Source: an uncultured Rhodospirillales bacterium (lineage in GTDB: Bacteria; Pseudomonadota; Alphaproteobacteria; Acetobacterales; Acetobacteraceae). From it: a DNA stretch of 54,158 nucleotides. Made by a program: the position numbers and the translations under genes. This document shows, one piece after another, positions 1 to 7,926 of the stretch; the first letter of the stretch is position 1, and each line of letters begins with the position of its first letter. The stretch spans positions 1 through 54,158 of the forward strand of contig CAIMOR010000119.1 in the NCBI GenBank assembly GCA_903843125.1, in the 5' to 3' direction. Below the pieces are notes generated by a model. The model worked only from the letters and a program-made list of their open reading frames with translations. It had not been told where the DNA came from and made no database searches.

Positions 1-2
1 CA

Positions 3-1007
3 CAGCCTTCGCGTCCGCCCGAGACGGGCAGCGGCGCTGCCGCGCCGCTGCGTGGGCGCCGCACGCTGCTTGTGTCCCTGCTCGCCGCGCCCAGCATCGC
101 CCGCGCGCAAAACTTCCCGGACCGGCCCATCCGCTTCGTCGTGCCCTATACCGCCGGCGGCGGCACCGACATCACCGCGCGCAAGGTGGCGGAGGCGGTG
201 GCGCCGCTGCTCGGCCAGCCCGTCATCGTGGAGAACCGCAGCGGCGCCAATACCGCCGTCGGCGCCGAATACGTCGCGAAGTCCAGGCCGGACGGCTACA
301 CCCTGTACTTCGCCGGCGGCTCCTCCGTGGTGGTGCCGCCGCTGGTCTGGAAGGGCCGGCTGAACTACGGCCCGGCCGACTTCGCCCCGGTCTCGCTGGT
401 GCTGAAGCAGCCCTACGGCCTGGGCTGCGGCCCCTGGGCGGCGCGCGACCTGGCCGACCTGCTGGCGCAGATGCGGGCGGCACCCGGCAGCTTCTCCTTC
501 GGCCACACCGGCACCGGCGGCATCGGCCATCTGCTGGGCGAGCGACTGATGGCAGCCACCGCCACCCGCATGATCAGCGTGCCCTATCGCGGCTTCCAGC
601 AGACCGTGGTCGACATCATGGGCCGCCGGCTGCAGCTGACCTTCGAGAGCGTCAACAACATCCTGCCCTTCCACCGCGACGGCTCGGTCAAGGTGCTCGG
701 CATCACATCCGACACACGGGTGCCGCAACTGCCGGAGGTCGGCACCTTCGCCGAACAGGGCCTGCCCAGCATGTCCGTGATGTCCTGGCTGGCGGTGCTG
801 GCGCCGGCCGCGACGCCGGCGCCGATCGTCGCGCGGCTGAACCAGGCGGTGGCCCGGGCGGTGGACAGCGAAGGTTTCCGCAGCTACGCCGCCACGCAGA
901 TCCAGTTCGCCGAAAGCAGCACGCCGGAAGGCCTGGCCAGCTACATGGCGCGCGACATCGAGGAATGGCGGCGGGTGATCGACCCGCTCAACCTGCAAGT
1001 GGACTGA
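3..1007 (+). CDS. Bug/TctC-family periplasmic solute-binding protein, 5' partial
   Basis: The protein belongs to the Bug/TctC family, extracytoplasmic receptors for small carboxylates, often part of tripartite tricarboxylate transport. The reading frame is open to the left edge of the window, so the true start is probably outside; a GTG at 72 is possible but would cut into the signal peptide. A basic RGRR stretch, a hydrophobic run and an A-R-A-Q-type cleavage region (bases about 50-110) form the signal peptide. Family landmarks follow: FPDRPIRFVVPYTAGGGTD just after cleavage, then V-I-V-E-N-R-x-G-A-N, and P-D-G-Y-T-L. No TctA/TctB membrane partners are visible, which is usual for this family. 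The stop is 2 bases before the next gene, so the two probably share an operon and this protein may deliver an acid degraded with that dehydrogenase (inference). Confidence 0.9.
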   Translation, partial: QPSRPPETGSGAAAPLRGRRTLLVSLLAAPSIARAQNFPDRPIRFVVPYTAGGGTDITARKVAEAVAPLLGQPVIVENRSGANTAVGAEYVAKSRPDGYTLYFAGGSSVVVPPLVWKGRLNYGPADFAPVSLVLKQPYGLGCGPWAARDLADLLAQMRAAPGSFSFGHTGTGGIGHLLGERLMAATATRMISVPYRGFQQTVVDIMGRRLQLTFESVNNILPFHRDGSVKVLGITSDTRVPQLPEVGTFAEQGLPSMSVMSWLAVLAPAATPAPIVARLNQAVARAVDSEGFRSYAATQIQFAESSTPEGLASYMARDIEEWRRVIDPLNLQVD

Positions 1008-1009
1008 GC

Positions 1010-1927
1010 ATGGAACAGCAACACGCCGCCATCATCGGCTGCGGCCTCATGGGCTGCGATATCGCCGCCATCTTCCTGGCCGGCGGTTGGCGCGTCACCG
1101 CCGTGGAGCCGAACCGCGCGCTGTGGCCGAAGGCGCTGGACCGCATGGCCAGCAGCATCGCGCAACTGGAAGGCGACCCCGCCCGCACCGCCCAGGCCAG
1201 CATCGTCGAGAGCCTGGCCGATATCGGCTGGTCGGATGTCGCGGTGGTGGTGGAGGCCGCACCGGAAAAGCTGGCGCTCAAGCAGAAGATCTTCGCCGAG
1301 TTGGACAAGCTGGTGCCGCCGGGCATTCCGGTGGCGTCGAACGCGAGCAGCTATCGCATTACCGACATCGCCGGCGATTGCGCCACCCGCAACCGCATGG
1401 CCAACCTGCACTTCTTCCTGCCCGCCCACCTGGTGCCGGGGGTCGAGGTGGTGCAGGGCCAGCACACCGAAAAGCCGGTCTGCGACAGGCTGGCCGAGAT
1501 CATGTCCTCGCTCGGCCGCGTGCCGATCCGCGTGGCGCGGGACGTGCCGGGCTTCCTGGCCAACCGCATCCAGCACGCGCTGATGCGCGAGGCGTTCAAC
1601 GTCATCGACGAGGGCCTCGGCAGCGCCGAGGATGTCGACAACGCGGTGCGCTACTGCTTCGGCTTCCGCTACCTCTCGGCCGGGCCGATCATGCAGAAGG
1701 AGCTGGCCGGGCTGGAGACGCAGCTGGCCGCCGCCGCGACGATCTATCCCAGCCTGCACAACGGCACCGAGCCCAGCCCCACCTTGCAGAAACTGGTGGC
1801 GGAGAACCGGCTTGGCCCGAAGACCGGCCGCGGCTTCTGGGACTGGACCGAGGAGAAGGTGGCCGCCGAACGCGCCCGCTACGAACGCGCGCTGCTGGCC
1901 AGCATGAAGGTGCTAAAGGGGGAATAG
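1010..1927 (+). CDS. 3-hydroxyacyl-CoA dehydrogenase family protein
   Basis: This is a 305-residue NAD-dependent dehydrogenase of the 3-hydroxyacyl-CoA / hydroxybutyryl-CoA dehydrogenase family. The N-terminus has the Rossmann dinucleotide motif G-C-G-L-M-G followed by a second-strand acidic residue (V-E-P-N) that favours NAD. N-A-S-S and L-H-F-F-L-P around residue 140 match the usual catalytic-His region, except that the normal H-F-F-N-P asparagine is leucine. The C-terminal helical domain ends with K-T-G-R-G-F-W-D-W, typical of the family. The ATG at 1010 lies 2 bases after the upstream stop, which argues for translational coupling; the frame is open further upstream to 965 but only inside the preceding gene. 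The substrate is not identifiable; the Asn-to-Leu change may mean a non-CoA or unusual hydroxy acid. Confidence 0.9.
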   Translation: MEQQHAAIIGCGLMGCDIAAIFLAGGWRVTAVEPNRALWPKALDRMASSIAQLEGDPARTAQASIVESLADIGWSDVAVVVEAAPEKLALKQKIFAELDKLVPPGIPVASNASSYRITDIAGDCATRNRMANLHFFLPAHLVPGVEVVQGQHTEKPVCDRLAEIMSSLGRVPIRVARDVPGFLANRIQHALMREAFNVIDEGLGSAEDVDNAVRYCFGFRYLSAGPIMQKELAGLETQLAAAATIYPSLHNGTEPSPTLQKLVAENRLGPKTGRGFWDWTEEKVAAERARYERALLASMKVLKGE

Positions 1928-1931
1928 TCGC

Positions 1932-2031
1932 CGCCAAGCGAAGCCTGGTCGGCCCGCCGCCAAGTGAAGCTTGGTCGGCCCGCCGCCAGGTGAGCCTGGT
2001 CGGCCCGCCGCCAAGCGAAGCCTGGTCGGCC
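1932..2031. repeat. Tandem array of four 26-bp hairpin-forming units
   Basis: Four head-to-tail copies start at 1932, 1958, 1984 and 2009. The first two are 26 bases, the third 25, and the last is cut at 23. Each contains CCAAG-gaag-CTTGG or a near version flanked by GCCG and CGGC, so each unit can fold into a small hairpin; the copy at 1958 has the perfect 5-bp inner stem. The array fills nearly all of the 123-base gap between two convergent genes. It looks like an intergenic palindromic repeat and may act as a bidirectional transcription end or an mRNA stabiliser (inference). Confidence 0.8.
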
Positions 2032-2050
2032 GAACCTCGGTCCGAGCGGC

Positions 2051-3493
2051 CTACAGGACCGGCTCGCCCACCCCGGCAATGCGCAGTTCGCCGCCCCACT
2101 CCGAGAGCATGTCGCCGCCCGGGATGCTCTCGGCCGCGTTGTGCTGCGGCTGCACCAGCACATCGGGCCGCAGGGCGCGGATCGTGTCCACCGCGCTGCC
2201 GCCGCCCAGCGCCGTCACCAGGTCCACCAGCGGCAACTCCGCCAGCGCCGCCGCCTCCGGGCTGTCCAGCGGGCCGGCCACGCCGACCACCAGCCGGTCG
2301 CACCAGCCGCGGGCCTGCTCCAGCAGCCCCTGGCCGGCGACGCTGGCGAAATGCCCGGCCTCCCCGGCCAGGAAGCCGATCCGCAGCCCACGCCGGCGCC
2401 AGCGCTCGGCGCGCTCCACCGCCTGGCCCCGGCCGCTCAGCTTGCGCGCTGCCAGCAGGCCGGGGGTCAGCATCTCCAGCAACTCGTCTTCCCGCACCAC
2501 GGCGATGCCGGTCTTGCCCATGGCCACGCCGGCCGCCAGCGCCGCCAGCCGGGCGATCAGCGGCAGCGCCAGTCCGGCCGCCATGCCGGCCGCCGCCACC
2601 GCCACCACCGCATCGCCGGCGCCGGCCGGGTCGATCAGCTCGGCCGCGTCGCAACGGAGTTGCCGCACCTCGTCGATGCCCGGCACCGCGCCGCCCTGCA
2701 CCAGGGTCAGCCCTTCCTCGCCGCGCACCACCAGCACGGCGCCGAATCCATGCACCGCGCGCAGCGTGCGCGCCGCGGCGGCCACCTCGGCGGCGGTGCC
2801 CACCGGCAGGCCGGTCGCCTCGGCCAGCTCCTCGCGGTCCGGAATGATCAGGTCGGCGCCGGCGAAGCGGGCGTGGTCGCCGCCCTTCGGGTCCACCACC
2901 ACCTTGCGGCCACCGGCATGGGCGGCGGCGATCAGCCGCGCCGGGGTATCGCCGGTCAACACGCCCTTGCGATAGTCACTCAGCACCATCACCGCCGTGG
3001 CGGCAGCGGCGTCGCTGGCAATGCGGATCAGCCGGTCCGCCAGGCGGGGGTGGATCGGCGCCACCTGTTCCTGGTCGGCCCGCAGTATCTGCTGCCCCGC
3101 GGCGACGAAGCGGGTCTTCGTCGTGGTCGCCCGGCCACCCTGCACCAGCAGCCAGGGCTCCACGCCCGGCTGGCCACCGATCAGGCCGGTCAGGTCGCTG
3201 CCGGCCTGGTCGTCACCGACAACGGAGACGAAGGCGACGGCCGAGCCCAGCGCGGTCAGGCAGCGCACCACGTTGCCGGCGCCCCCCGGCAATGCCAGCT
3301 CGCGCTCCACCGAGAGCACCGGCACCGGCGCCTCCGGGCTGATCCGCAGCACCTGGCCGTAGACGTAGCGGTCCAGCATGGCGTCGCCCACCACCAGCGC
3401 GGTGCCGCGGCGCAGTTGGCGCACGGCATCGGCCAGTTGGGCCTGGGTTGGTTCGAGAGCGAGAGGGGAGGGTCCGGGCGCGGGGCCGTGCAT
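2051..3493 (-). CDS. hldE: HldE-like D-glycero-beta-D-manno-heptose-7-phosphate kinase with degenerate adenylyltransferase domain
   Basis: HldE normally phosphorylates heptose 7-phosphate and then adenylylates heptose 1-phosphate to make ADP-heptose for the LPS inner core. Residues about 30-350 form a PfkB/ribokinase fold: V-G-D-A-M-L-D-R-Y near the start, the Gly-rich G-G-A-G-N at 70-74, D-P-K-G-G-D at 201, and D-P-A-G-A-G-D with the catalytic Asp near 294. Residues 365-480 align with the cytidylyltransferase-like half (E-Q-A-R-x(4)-D-R-L-V-V-G-V; R-P-D-V-L-V), but the H-x-G-H nucleotide motif and the terminal S-T-T-N-I-I motif are absent. The start at 3493 (480 residues) fits the family; an in-frame ATG at 3511 is an alternative. 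It may act only as the kinase. Confidence 0.88.
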   Translation of the reverse strand: MHGPAPGPSPLALEPTQAQLADAVRQLRRGTALVVGDAMLDRYVYGQVLRISPEAPVPVLSVERELALPGGAGNVVRCLTALGSAVAFVSVVGDDQAGSDLTGLIGGQPGVEPWLLVQGGRATTTKTRFVAAGQQILRADQEQVAPIHPRLADRLIRIASDAAAATAVMVLSDYRKGVLTGDTPARLIAAAHAGGRKVVVDPKGGDHARFAGADLIIPDREELAEATGLPVGTAAEVAAAARTLRAVHGFGAVLVVRGEEGLTLVQGGAVPGIDEVRQLRCDAAELIDPAGAGDAVVAVAAAGMAAGLALPLIARLAALAAGVAMGKTGIAVVREDELLEMLTPGLLAARKLSGRGQAVERAERWRRRGLRIGFLAGEAGHFASVAGQGLLEQARGWCDRLVVGVAGPLDSPEAAALAELPLVDLVTALGGGSAVDTIRALRPDVLVQPQHNAAESIPGGDMLSEWGGELRIAGVGEPVL

Positions 3494-3844
3494 CCCCCTG
3501 CGGTAGCCCATGCTACCGTTCGGTGGCAAGGTGCGGCGCGATGTTTCGGGCGCTTGGCGCCAGCCGAAGCCTGATCGCCTGGAAATAATGCTCGGCAGGC
3601 GAAGGGCGACCCCGGCGGGCAAGCCGCGTGCCGCTGAACGCCGCCGAGAAGCGCTCCGGACCCACCACGGGACGTCCATGCCTCCACGCCGACAGCGCGG
3701 GGTTTCCTTGGTCCCGGGGCGCTGCTTCGGCACGAAGCCTCGCCGGGCGCGGCGAGGCTGGTCGCGCGCAGGAGGCCATCGGCCAACCCAGGCGGGTCAG
3801 CCTGGCGCCCGCAGCAAGGTCCTGCGTGCCGGCAGGCGCCGGGG
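3494..3844. other. Gap without a supported gene
   Basis: This 351-base stretch lies between two minus-strand genes. Reading frames cross it on both strands, but they are extensions or shadows with Arg/Pro-rich composition and no family motif. It contains one strong hairpin (3736-3759), listed separately, and a stretch near 3558 that loosely resembles the 26-bp repeat at 1932. I see no tRNA or other RNA gene. Confidence 0.5.
3736..3759 (-). terminator. Hairpin downstream of the phosphatase gene, terminator-like
   Basis: AGCCTCGCC at 3736-3744 and GGCGAGGCT at 3751-3759 form a perfect 9-bp stem with a 6-base loop. It sits about 85 bases past the stop of the minus-strand phosphatase gene and before hldE. 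There is no T-tract, so Rho-independent termination is only a possibility. Confidence 0.4.
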
Positions 3845-4558
3845 TCACGCCACCAGGAAGCCCATGCGGTGGGCCTCCAGCACCAGGCAGGTCAGGTCGC
3901 CGCCGAAGCAGGCGCCGGTATCGATGCCGATCCGGTTCTCCCGCACCACCGGCAGCGCGGCCGGGGTATGGCCATGCACCACGATACCCGGCAACTCGCC
4001 AGGCCAGGACAGGAAGGGTTCGCGGATCCACAGCAGGTCGAAGGGGTCCTGTGCATCGAGCGGCACCTCCGGCCGCAGCCCGGCATGGGTGAACAGGTAG
4101 TCGCCGGCGCCCCACAGCAGCCGGCAGCGCCGCAGCATGTCCAGGTGCGTCTCCGGCAGGTGGCGGTGCCAATGCGGGTCCGCAGCCTCGGCATCGTAGC
4201 TCGCCAGCGTCGCCGTGCCGCCATTGTCCAGCCAGTAGGGCAGCGCGCCGGGGTGGGCGTCCGGCGCGGCGGCGTCCAGCAGCATGGTCTCGTGGTTGCC
4301 CATCAGGTTGACCACCTGCGCCCCGGCCACCGGCGGCGGCCCCAGCAGTCGCTCGAGCACCGCCGCGCTGTCCGGGCCGCGGTCGATGTAGTCGCCCAGG
4401 TGCACCACGGTGATGCGCGGACCCGGCCGCTGCTCGGCATCCTCGGCGATGCGGGCATGCAGCACCGCCAGTTGCGCGGCGCAGCCATGCACGTCACCCA
4501 CGGCATAAATGCGCTGGCCGGGCGGCAAGGCGCCCGGCGCTAAGTCTTCGTTCAGCAT
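3845..4558 (-). CDS. PPP-family metallophosphatase (bacterial serine/threonine phosphatase type)
   Basis: This is a 237-residue cytoplasmic phosphoesterase of the calcineurin-like PPP family, probably a protein phosphatase or a related diadenosine tetraphosphatase-like enzyme. The whole metal-binding signature is visible in order: G-D-V-H-G at residue about 20, G-D-Y-I-D-R-G-P-D-S around 54, G-N-H-E-T around 86, then F-T-H-A-G and V-H-G-H-T in the C-terminal half, so both metal sites look complete. The start at 4558 gives MLNEDLAPG; there is no in-frame alternative that keeps the first motif well inside the protein. It is transcribed away from the EAL-like pair that begins at 4665, and the 106-base gap must hold both promoters. 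The substrate cannot be read from sequence. Confidence 0.9.
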   Translation of the reverse strand: MLNEDLAPGALPPGQRIYAVGDVHGCAAQLAVLHARIAEDAEQRPGPRITVVHLGDYIDRGPDSAAVLERLLGPPPVAGAQVVNLMGNHETMLLDAAAPDAHPGALPYWLDNGGTATLASYDAEAADPHWHRHLPETHLDMLRRCRLLWGAGDYLFTHAGLRPEVPLDAQDPFDLLWIREPFLSWPGELPGIVVHGHTPAALPVVRENRIGIDTGACFGGDLTCLVLEAHRMGFLVA

Positions 4559-4664
4559 GAACCGCGAGTTTACCTGAGCAGGAACCGCTCCGCACCGCGC
4601 CGAGCGACACCGCGCCAGGATAGCGCATGAACGTGACATCGACCGCCCCCGGCCTCGCCAGGGC

Positions 4665-5873
4665 ATGACCAACCCAGCCATGCTGGCCAGGATGGGTACG
4701 CCCCAAACCGCCAACCGTGGCGCCCTGCTGGAGGCCGCGCGCCGCGCCGTCGCCGCCGGGCTCAACGGCCGGGTGGCGCTGCGCCTGGCCGGTGTGCCCG
4801 CCGCCAGCCATCGCCGCCGGGTGCTGAAGGTATTGCTGCAGGACGCCGCGCAGACCGGCGGCGGCCAGGTGTTCGAGACCACCGCCGGTGAGATGCTGCT
4901 GCTGGGCACCCAGGCCTCGGCCGCCAGCCGTGCCACCCAAGCCCTCGGCCGTCTGGCCGGCGGCAGCCCGCTGACGCTGGAAACCTGGCCGCTGCCGCAG
5001 GAGGCGCCGCGCCTGATGGCCTGGGTGGAGGCGGCAACCCTGCTGCCGCCGGCCAGCCCGCCAGCCGCCACGCCGGGCATCGGCGGGCTGGACGCGCTGC
5101 TGGCTGCGTTGCCGCCCGAGACGGTCCTGCGCCGCCGCGCCATCCTGCGCCTCGGCCACGAAATGGCCCTGCCCGGGCGGCTGCTGGAACTCTCCCGCCC
5201 GGCGCTGGCGGCCGAGCTTGGCGCCATGGCCGAGGATGCCGACCTGCGCCGCCATGCCAAGGACGCGCTGATCCGCCGCCTGCTGCCGCGGCTGGCCGGA
5301 CCGGGGCCGTTGCGCCCCCAGGGCACGCTGCTGCTGCCGCTGCCGGTCGATTTCATCCCTGGCCCGGCGCCGCGCCCCGGGTTGGTCGGCGTGCTGCCGC
5401 TGCTCTGCGCCGCCGACCCGGATGCGCTGGAGGAACGCCGCGCCGCGCTGGCCGACCAGGGCTGGGGCCTGGCCATCGCCGGCCTGGATGCCGCCGCGCT
5501 GCGGCTGGTGGTGGCGGACGCGATCCCGGCCGACTGGTTGCTGCTGCGCTGGTCGCCAGCGCTGGCGGCACTGGACCCGCCGCTGGCCCCGGCCACCGCC
5601 GCGCGCTGCCTGCTGGTGGGCTGCGATACCCCGGAGGCGCTGGCCTGGGGCACCGGCCGCGGCATCCAGCGCTTCGTCGGCCCGCATGTAGAGGCGGTGC
5701 TGGCCGCCGCCCGGCTGGCGGGCTGCCGCGAGGCGGCCGGCTGCACCCAACGGCAATGCGGCGAACGTGCCGCCGCCACCGCCACCGCCGCCCGCACCGC
5801 CTGCCGCAACCACGCGCTGCTGGACGCCACCCTGCCGCTGCCCAAGCCCTTGCCGGCGGGTGCCGCCGCATGA
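4665..5873 (+). CDS. Degenerate EAL-like protein with Cys-rich tail (paralog 1)
   Basis: I do not know a named family for this 402-residue protein. Its region 255-345 reads like a worn EAL domain: G-W-G-L-A-I-A-G-L-D then A-D-W-L-L-L-R-W-S-P-A-L matches the strand that carries D-D-F-G-T-G and V-D-Y-L-K-I-D in active enzymes, and C-L-L-V-G-C-D-T-P-E-A-L matches the V-A-E-G-V-E-T strand. None of the metal-binding or catalytic residues is kept. The N-terminal part (20-95) resembles that of the next gene, and both share L-R-W-S-P-A-L, so they are paralogs. The tail has four Cys (about 354, 360, 365, 380) that could bind a metal or cluster. The ATG at 4665 follows AGGG; later ATGs at 4680 and 4692 are possible. 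It overlaps the next gene by ATGA. Confidence 0.75.
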   Translation: MTNPAMLARMGTPQTANRGALLEAARRAVAAGLNGRVALRLAGVPAASHRRRVLKVLLQDAAQTGGGQVFETTAGEMLLLGTQASAASRATQALGRLAGGSPLTLETWPLPQEAPRLMAWVEAATLLPPASPPAATPGIGGLDALLAALPPETVLRRRAILRLGHEMALPGRLLELSRPALAAELGAMAEDADLRRHAKDALIRRLLPRLAGPGPLRPQGTLLLPLPVDFIPGPAPRPGLVGVLPLLCAADPDALEERRAALADQGWGLAIAGLDAAALRLVVADAIPADWLLLRWSPALAALDPPLAPATAARCLLVGCDTPEALAWGTGRGIQRFVGPHVEAVLAAARLAGCREAAGCTQRQCGERAAATATAARTACRNHALLDATLPLPKPLPAGAAA

Positions 5874-7048
5874 GCGCGAACCTGCTCAACCCGCCGCAGG
5901 CCGCCAACATGCTGACCGCGGCGCTGGCCCGCACCGGCCCGCAGGATGCGCTGGCGCTGGCACAGCTGGTGCGCGAAGCCGTCGCCGCCGGGGCCGAGCG
6001 CCAGGCGCTGCACCTGCGCATGTCCGGCCTGAACGACCGGTTGAAGGCCGAACACCATCACCGCCTGGTGCGGGAGGCGCTGGAGCCCCTGCTGCGCCCG
6101 AGCCGGTCCCGGCTGTTCGAGTTGCCGAACGGCGACCTGGTGGCAGTGGTGCCGCCGCGCAGCAATCACGTGGACGTTGCCCGCGCCGCGCTGGACGTGC
6201 TGCTGCACGCCGATGGCGAACTGCCGGGCCAGGCCTATACGGTGCTGCGCCTGCCGCAACAGGCCGCCGCGCTGCTGGCCGTGGTGGAGGATTCGCTCGG
6301 CCCGGCGAATGCCACCCCGCCGCCGGCGCCAAGCGGCAGCTTCAACGCCGCCGGGCTGGCCGAGCTGGAGCGCGTGCTCGGTTCCGCCAGCCTGGCCGCG
6401 CATCTGCGTCAGCGCCCGGTCTGCCGGCTGCGCCCGGGCGGCATGGGGCCTGAGCCGGAATGGCAGGAATACCGGGTCGCGACGGAGGAACTCTGCGCCA
6501 CGCTGCAACCCGGTGCCGCGCCGGCCGGCACGCCCTGGCTGCATCGGCGCCTGAAGCGCCTGCTGGACCGCCGGCTGCTGGCCGAACTCGCCCGGCCCGA
6601 GGATATCCGCCAGATGGGCCGCATCGGCCTTTCGCTGACCGTGCAGGGCCTGACGGATCCGGAGTTCCTGCGCCTGGACAGCCTGCTGGGCCAGGACGCC
6701 CGCCGCCAGGTGACGCTGGGGTTGAGCGTGGCGGAACTGCTGGCCGACCCCGAGGGCTTCACCTTCGCCGCCAGCTTCTGCCGCACCCGCGGCTACCGGC
6801 TGGCGCTGGAACAGGTGGAGGCGGCGACGCTGACGCTGCTGCCCATCGACGGGCTGCCGGTGGACCTGCTGAAGCTGCGCTGGTCGCCGGCGCTGACCCT
6901 GCTGGGCCCCCGCCTGACCGAGGCGCTGCCCAGCCACCCCGACGGGGTGGTGCTGACCGGCGTCGACCGTGCCGCCGCGATCGGGTGGGGCTGGGAGCTG
7001 GGCATCACGCTGTTCCAGGGCAGCCTGGTGGGCGGCCGCGGCCGCTAG
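5870..7048 (+). CDS. Degenerate EAL-domain protein (paralog 2)
   Basis: This 392-residue protein has an N-terminal region (about 20-140) shared with the preceding gene and a C-terminal region (245-388) that follows the layout of EAL c-di-GMP phosphodiesterases: G-Y-R-L-A-L-E-Q-V-E at 309, L-P-V-D-L-L-K-L-R at 329, V-V-L-T-G-V-D near 360 and G-I-T-L-F-Q-G-S-L-V-G at 378. In active enzymes these read G-Y-x-L-A-L-D-D-F-G-T-G, L-P-V-D-x-L-K-I-D, V-V-A-E-G-V-E and the Q-G-Y-x-x-x-x-P end. Here D-D is E-Q and K-I-D is K-L-R, and the E-x-L-x-R signature is gone, so catalysis is very unlikely. Its ATG overlaps the previous stop (ATGA), which suggests equal production and perhaps a heterodimer. It might bind a nucleotide or a protein instead of hydrolysing c-di-GMP (inference). 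Confidence 0.8.
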   Translation: MSANLLNPPQAANMLTAALARTGPQDALALAQLVREAVAAGAERQALHLRMSGLNDRLKAEHHHRLVREALEPLLRPSRSRLFELPNGDLVAVVPPRSNHVDVARAALDVLLHADGELPGQAYTVLRLPQQAAALLAVVEDSLGPANATPPPAPSGSFNAAGLAELERVLGSASLAAHLRQRPVCRLRPGGMGPEPEWQEYRVATEELCATLQPGAAPAGTPWLHRRLKRLLDRRLLAELARPEDIRQMGRIGLSLTVQGLTDPEFLRLDSLLGQDARRQVTLGLSVAELLADPEGFTFAASFCRTRGYRLALEQVEAATLTLLPIDGLPVDLLKLRWSPALTLLGPRLTEALPSHPDGVVLTGVDRAAAIGWGWELGITLFQGSLVGGRGR

Positions 7049-7155
7049 TCAGGACCGTGGCCTGGAGTCCGCTCGACGCTGCCCGATGCGATCGCGGGCG
7101 GTCCGGCGGGAAGCTTCACACCGCCCCGCTTGGCGCCGTCGGCGCGAGCCGGCAT

Positions 7156-7926
7156 ATGCAGCGCATGGAAACCCCCGCCCTGCTGGTCGAGAACCTGGTG
7201 AAGCGCTACCGGCCGGAGGCGCGGCCGGCGGTCGACGGGCTGAGCTTCGTGCTGCCGCGCGGCCAGGTGCTGGGGTTGCTGGGTGGCAATGGCGCCGGCA
7301 AGACCACCACCATCGCCATGCTGCTGGGCCTGCTGGTGCCCAGCTCCGGCCGCGTCGTGGCGCTGGGCCACGACATGGCCAAGGACCGCTTCGCGGCGCT
7401 GGCGCGGATGAACTTCTCCTCGCCCTACCTGGCGTTGCCAGCCAAGCTGACGGTCCGGGAGAACCTGCGCGTCTATGGCCACCTGTACGACGTGCATGGC
7501 CTGGAGGTGCGCATCGCTGAGCTCTCCGCGCAGCTGCAGCTCGCCGATTTCATCGACCGCGCCGCCGGCGACCTCTCGGCGGGGCAGAAAACCCGCGTGG
7601 CGCTGGCCAAGGCGCTGATCAACACGCCCGACCTGCTGCTGCTGGACGAACCCACCGCGAGCCTGGACCCCGATACCGGGGATTGGGTGCGCAGCTGGCT
7701 GGAACGCTACCGGACGGAGACCGGCTGCGCGATCCTGCTGGCCAGCCACAACATGGGCGAGGTGGAGCGGCTGTGCGACCAGGTGCTGATGCTGAAGCAG
7801 GGCGAGGCGGTGGACCGCGGCAGCCCGGCCGACCTGCTGGCGAAATACGGCCGCGACGACATGGAGCAGGTGTTCCTCGACATCGCCCGCGGGCGCCCCC
7901 TGGGCCAGCACGGCGTGCCGGCATGA
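7156..7926 (+). CDS. ABC transporter ATP-binding protein, ABC-2 exporter type
   Basis: This is a 256-residue ATPase subunit that powers the membrane partner encoded directly after it. Walker A is G-G-N-G-A-G-K-T-T near residue 50, the signature is L-S-A-G-Q-K-T-R around 144, Walker B is L-L-L-L-D-E-P-T-A near 165, and the switch His is in A-S-H-N-M near 196. The length and the single-ATPase, single-permease arrangement are like those of polysaccharide, lipid or drug exporters (NodI/DrrA types). The ATG at 7156 is used; a second ATG at 7165 is equally close to weak ribosome sites. The stop overlaps the permease start by ATGA. The 107 bases upstream hold no gene. Confidence 0.93.
   Translation: MQRMETPALLVENLVKRYRPEARPAVDGLSFVLPRGQVLGLLGGNGAGKTTTIAMLLGLLVPSSGRVVALGHDMAKDRFAALARMNFSSPYLALPAKLTVRENLRVYGHLYDVHGLEVRIAELSAQLQLADFIDRAAGDLSAGQKTRVALAKALINTPDLLLLDEPTASLDPDTGDWVRSWLERYRTETGCAILLASHNMGEVERLCDQVLMLKQGEAVDRGSPADLLAKYGRDDMEQVFLDIARGRPLGQHGVPA

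Noticed and set aside
1932-2031. CRISPR array
   Set aside because: The units are directly adjacent with no unique spacers, and no cas gene is in the window.
3541-3590. A stretch resembling the 26-bp repeat of 1932-2031
   Set aside because: Only a loose match without tandem copies or a matching hairpin; could be chance in GC-rich DNA.
3845-6937. A long minus-strand frame of 1030 codons spanning the EAL-like pair
   Set aside because: Only its last 237 codons (from 4558) show a family; the rest is Gln/Arg/Ala-rich shadow of the plus-strand genes, which have coherent EAL-like patterns and ATGA coupling.
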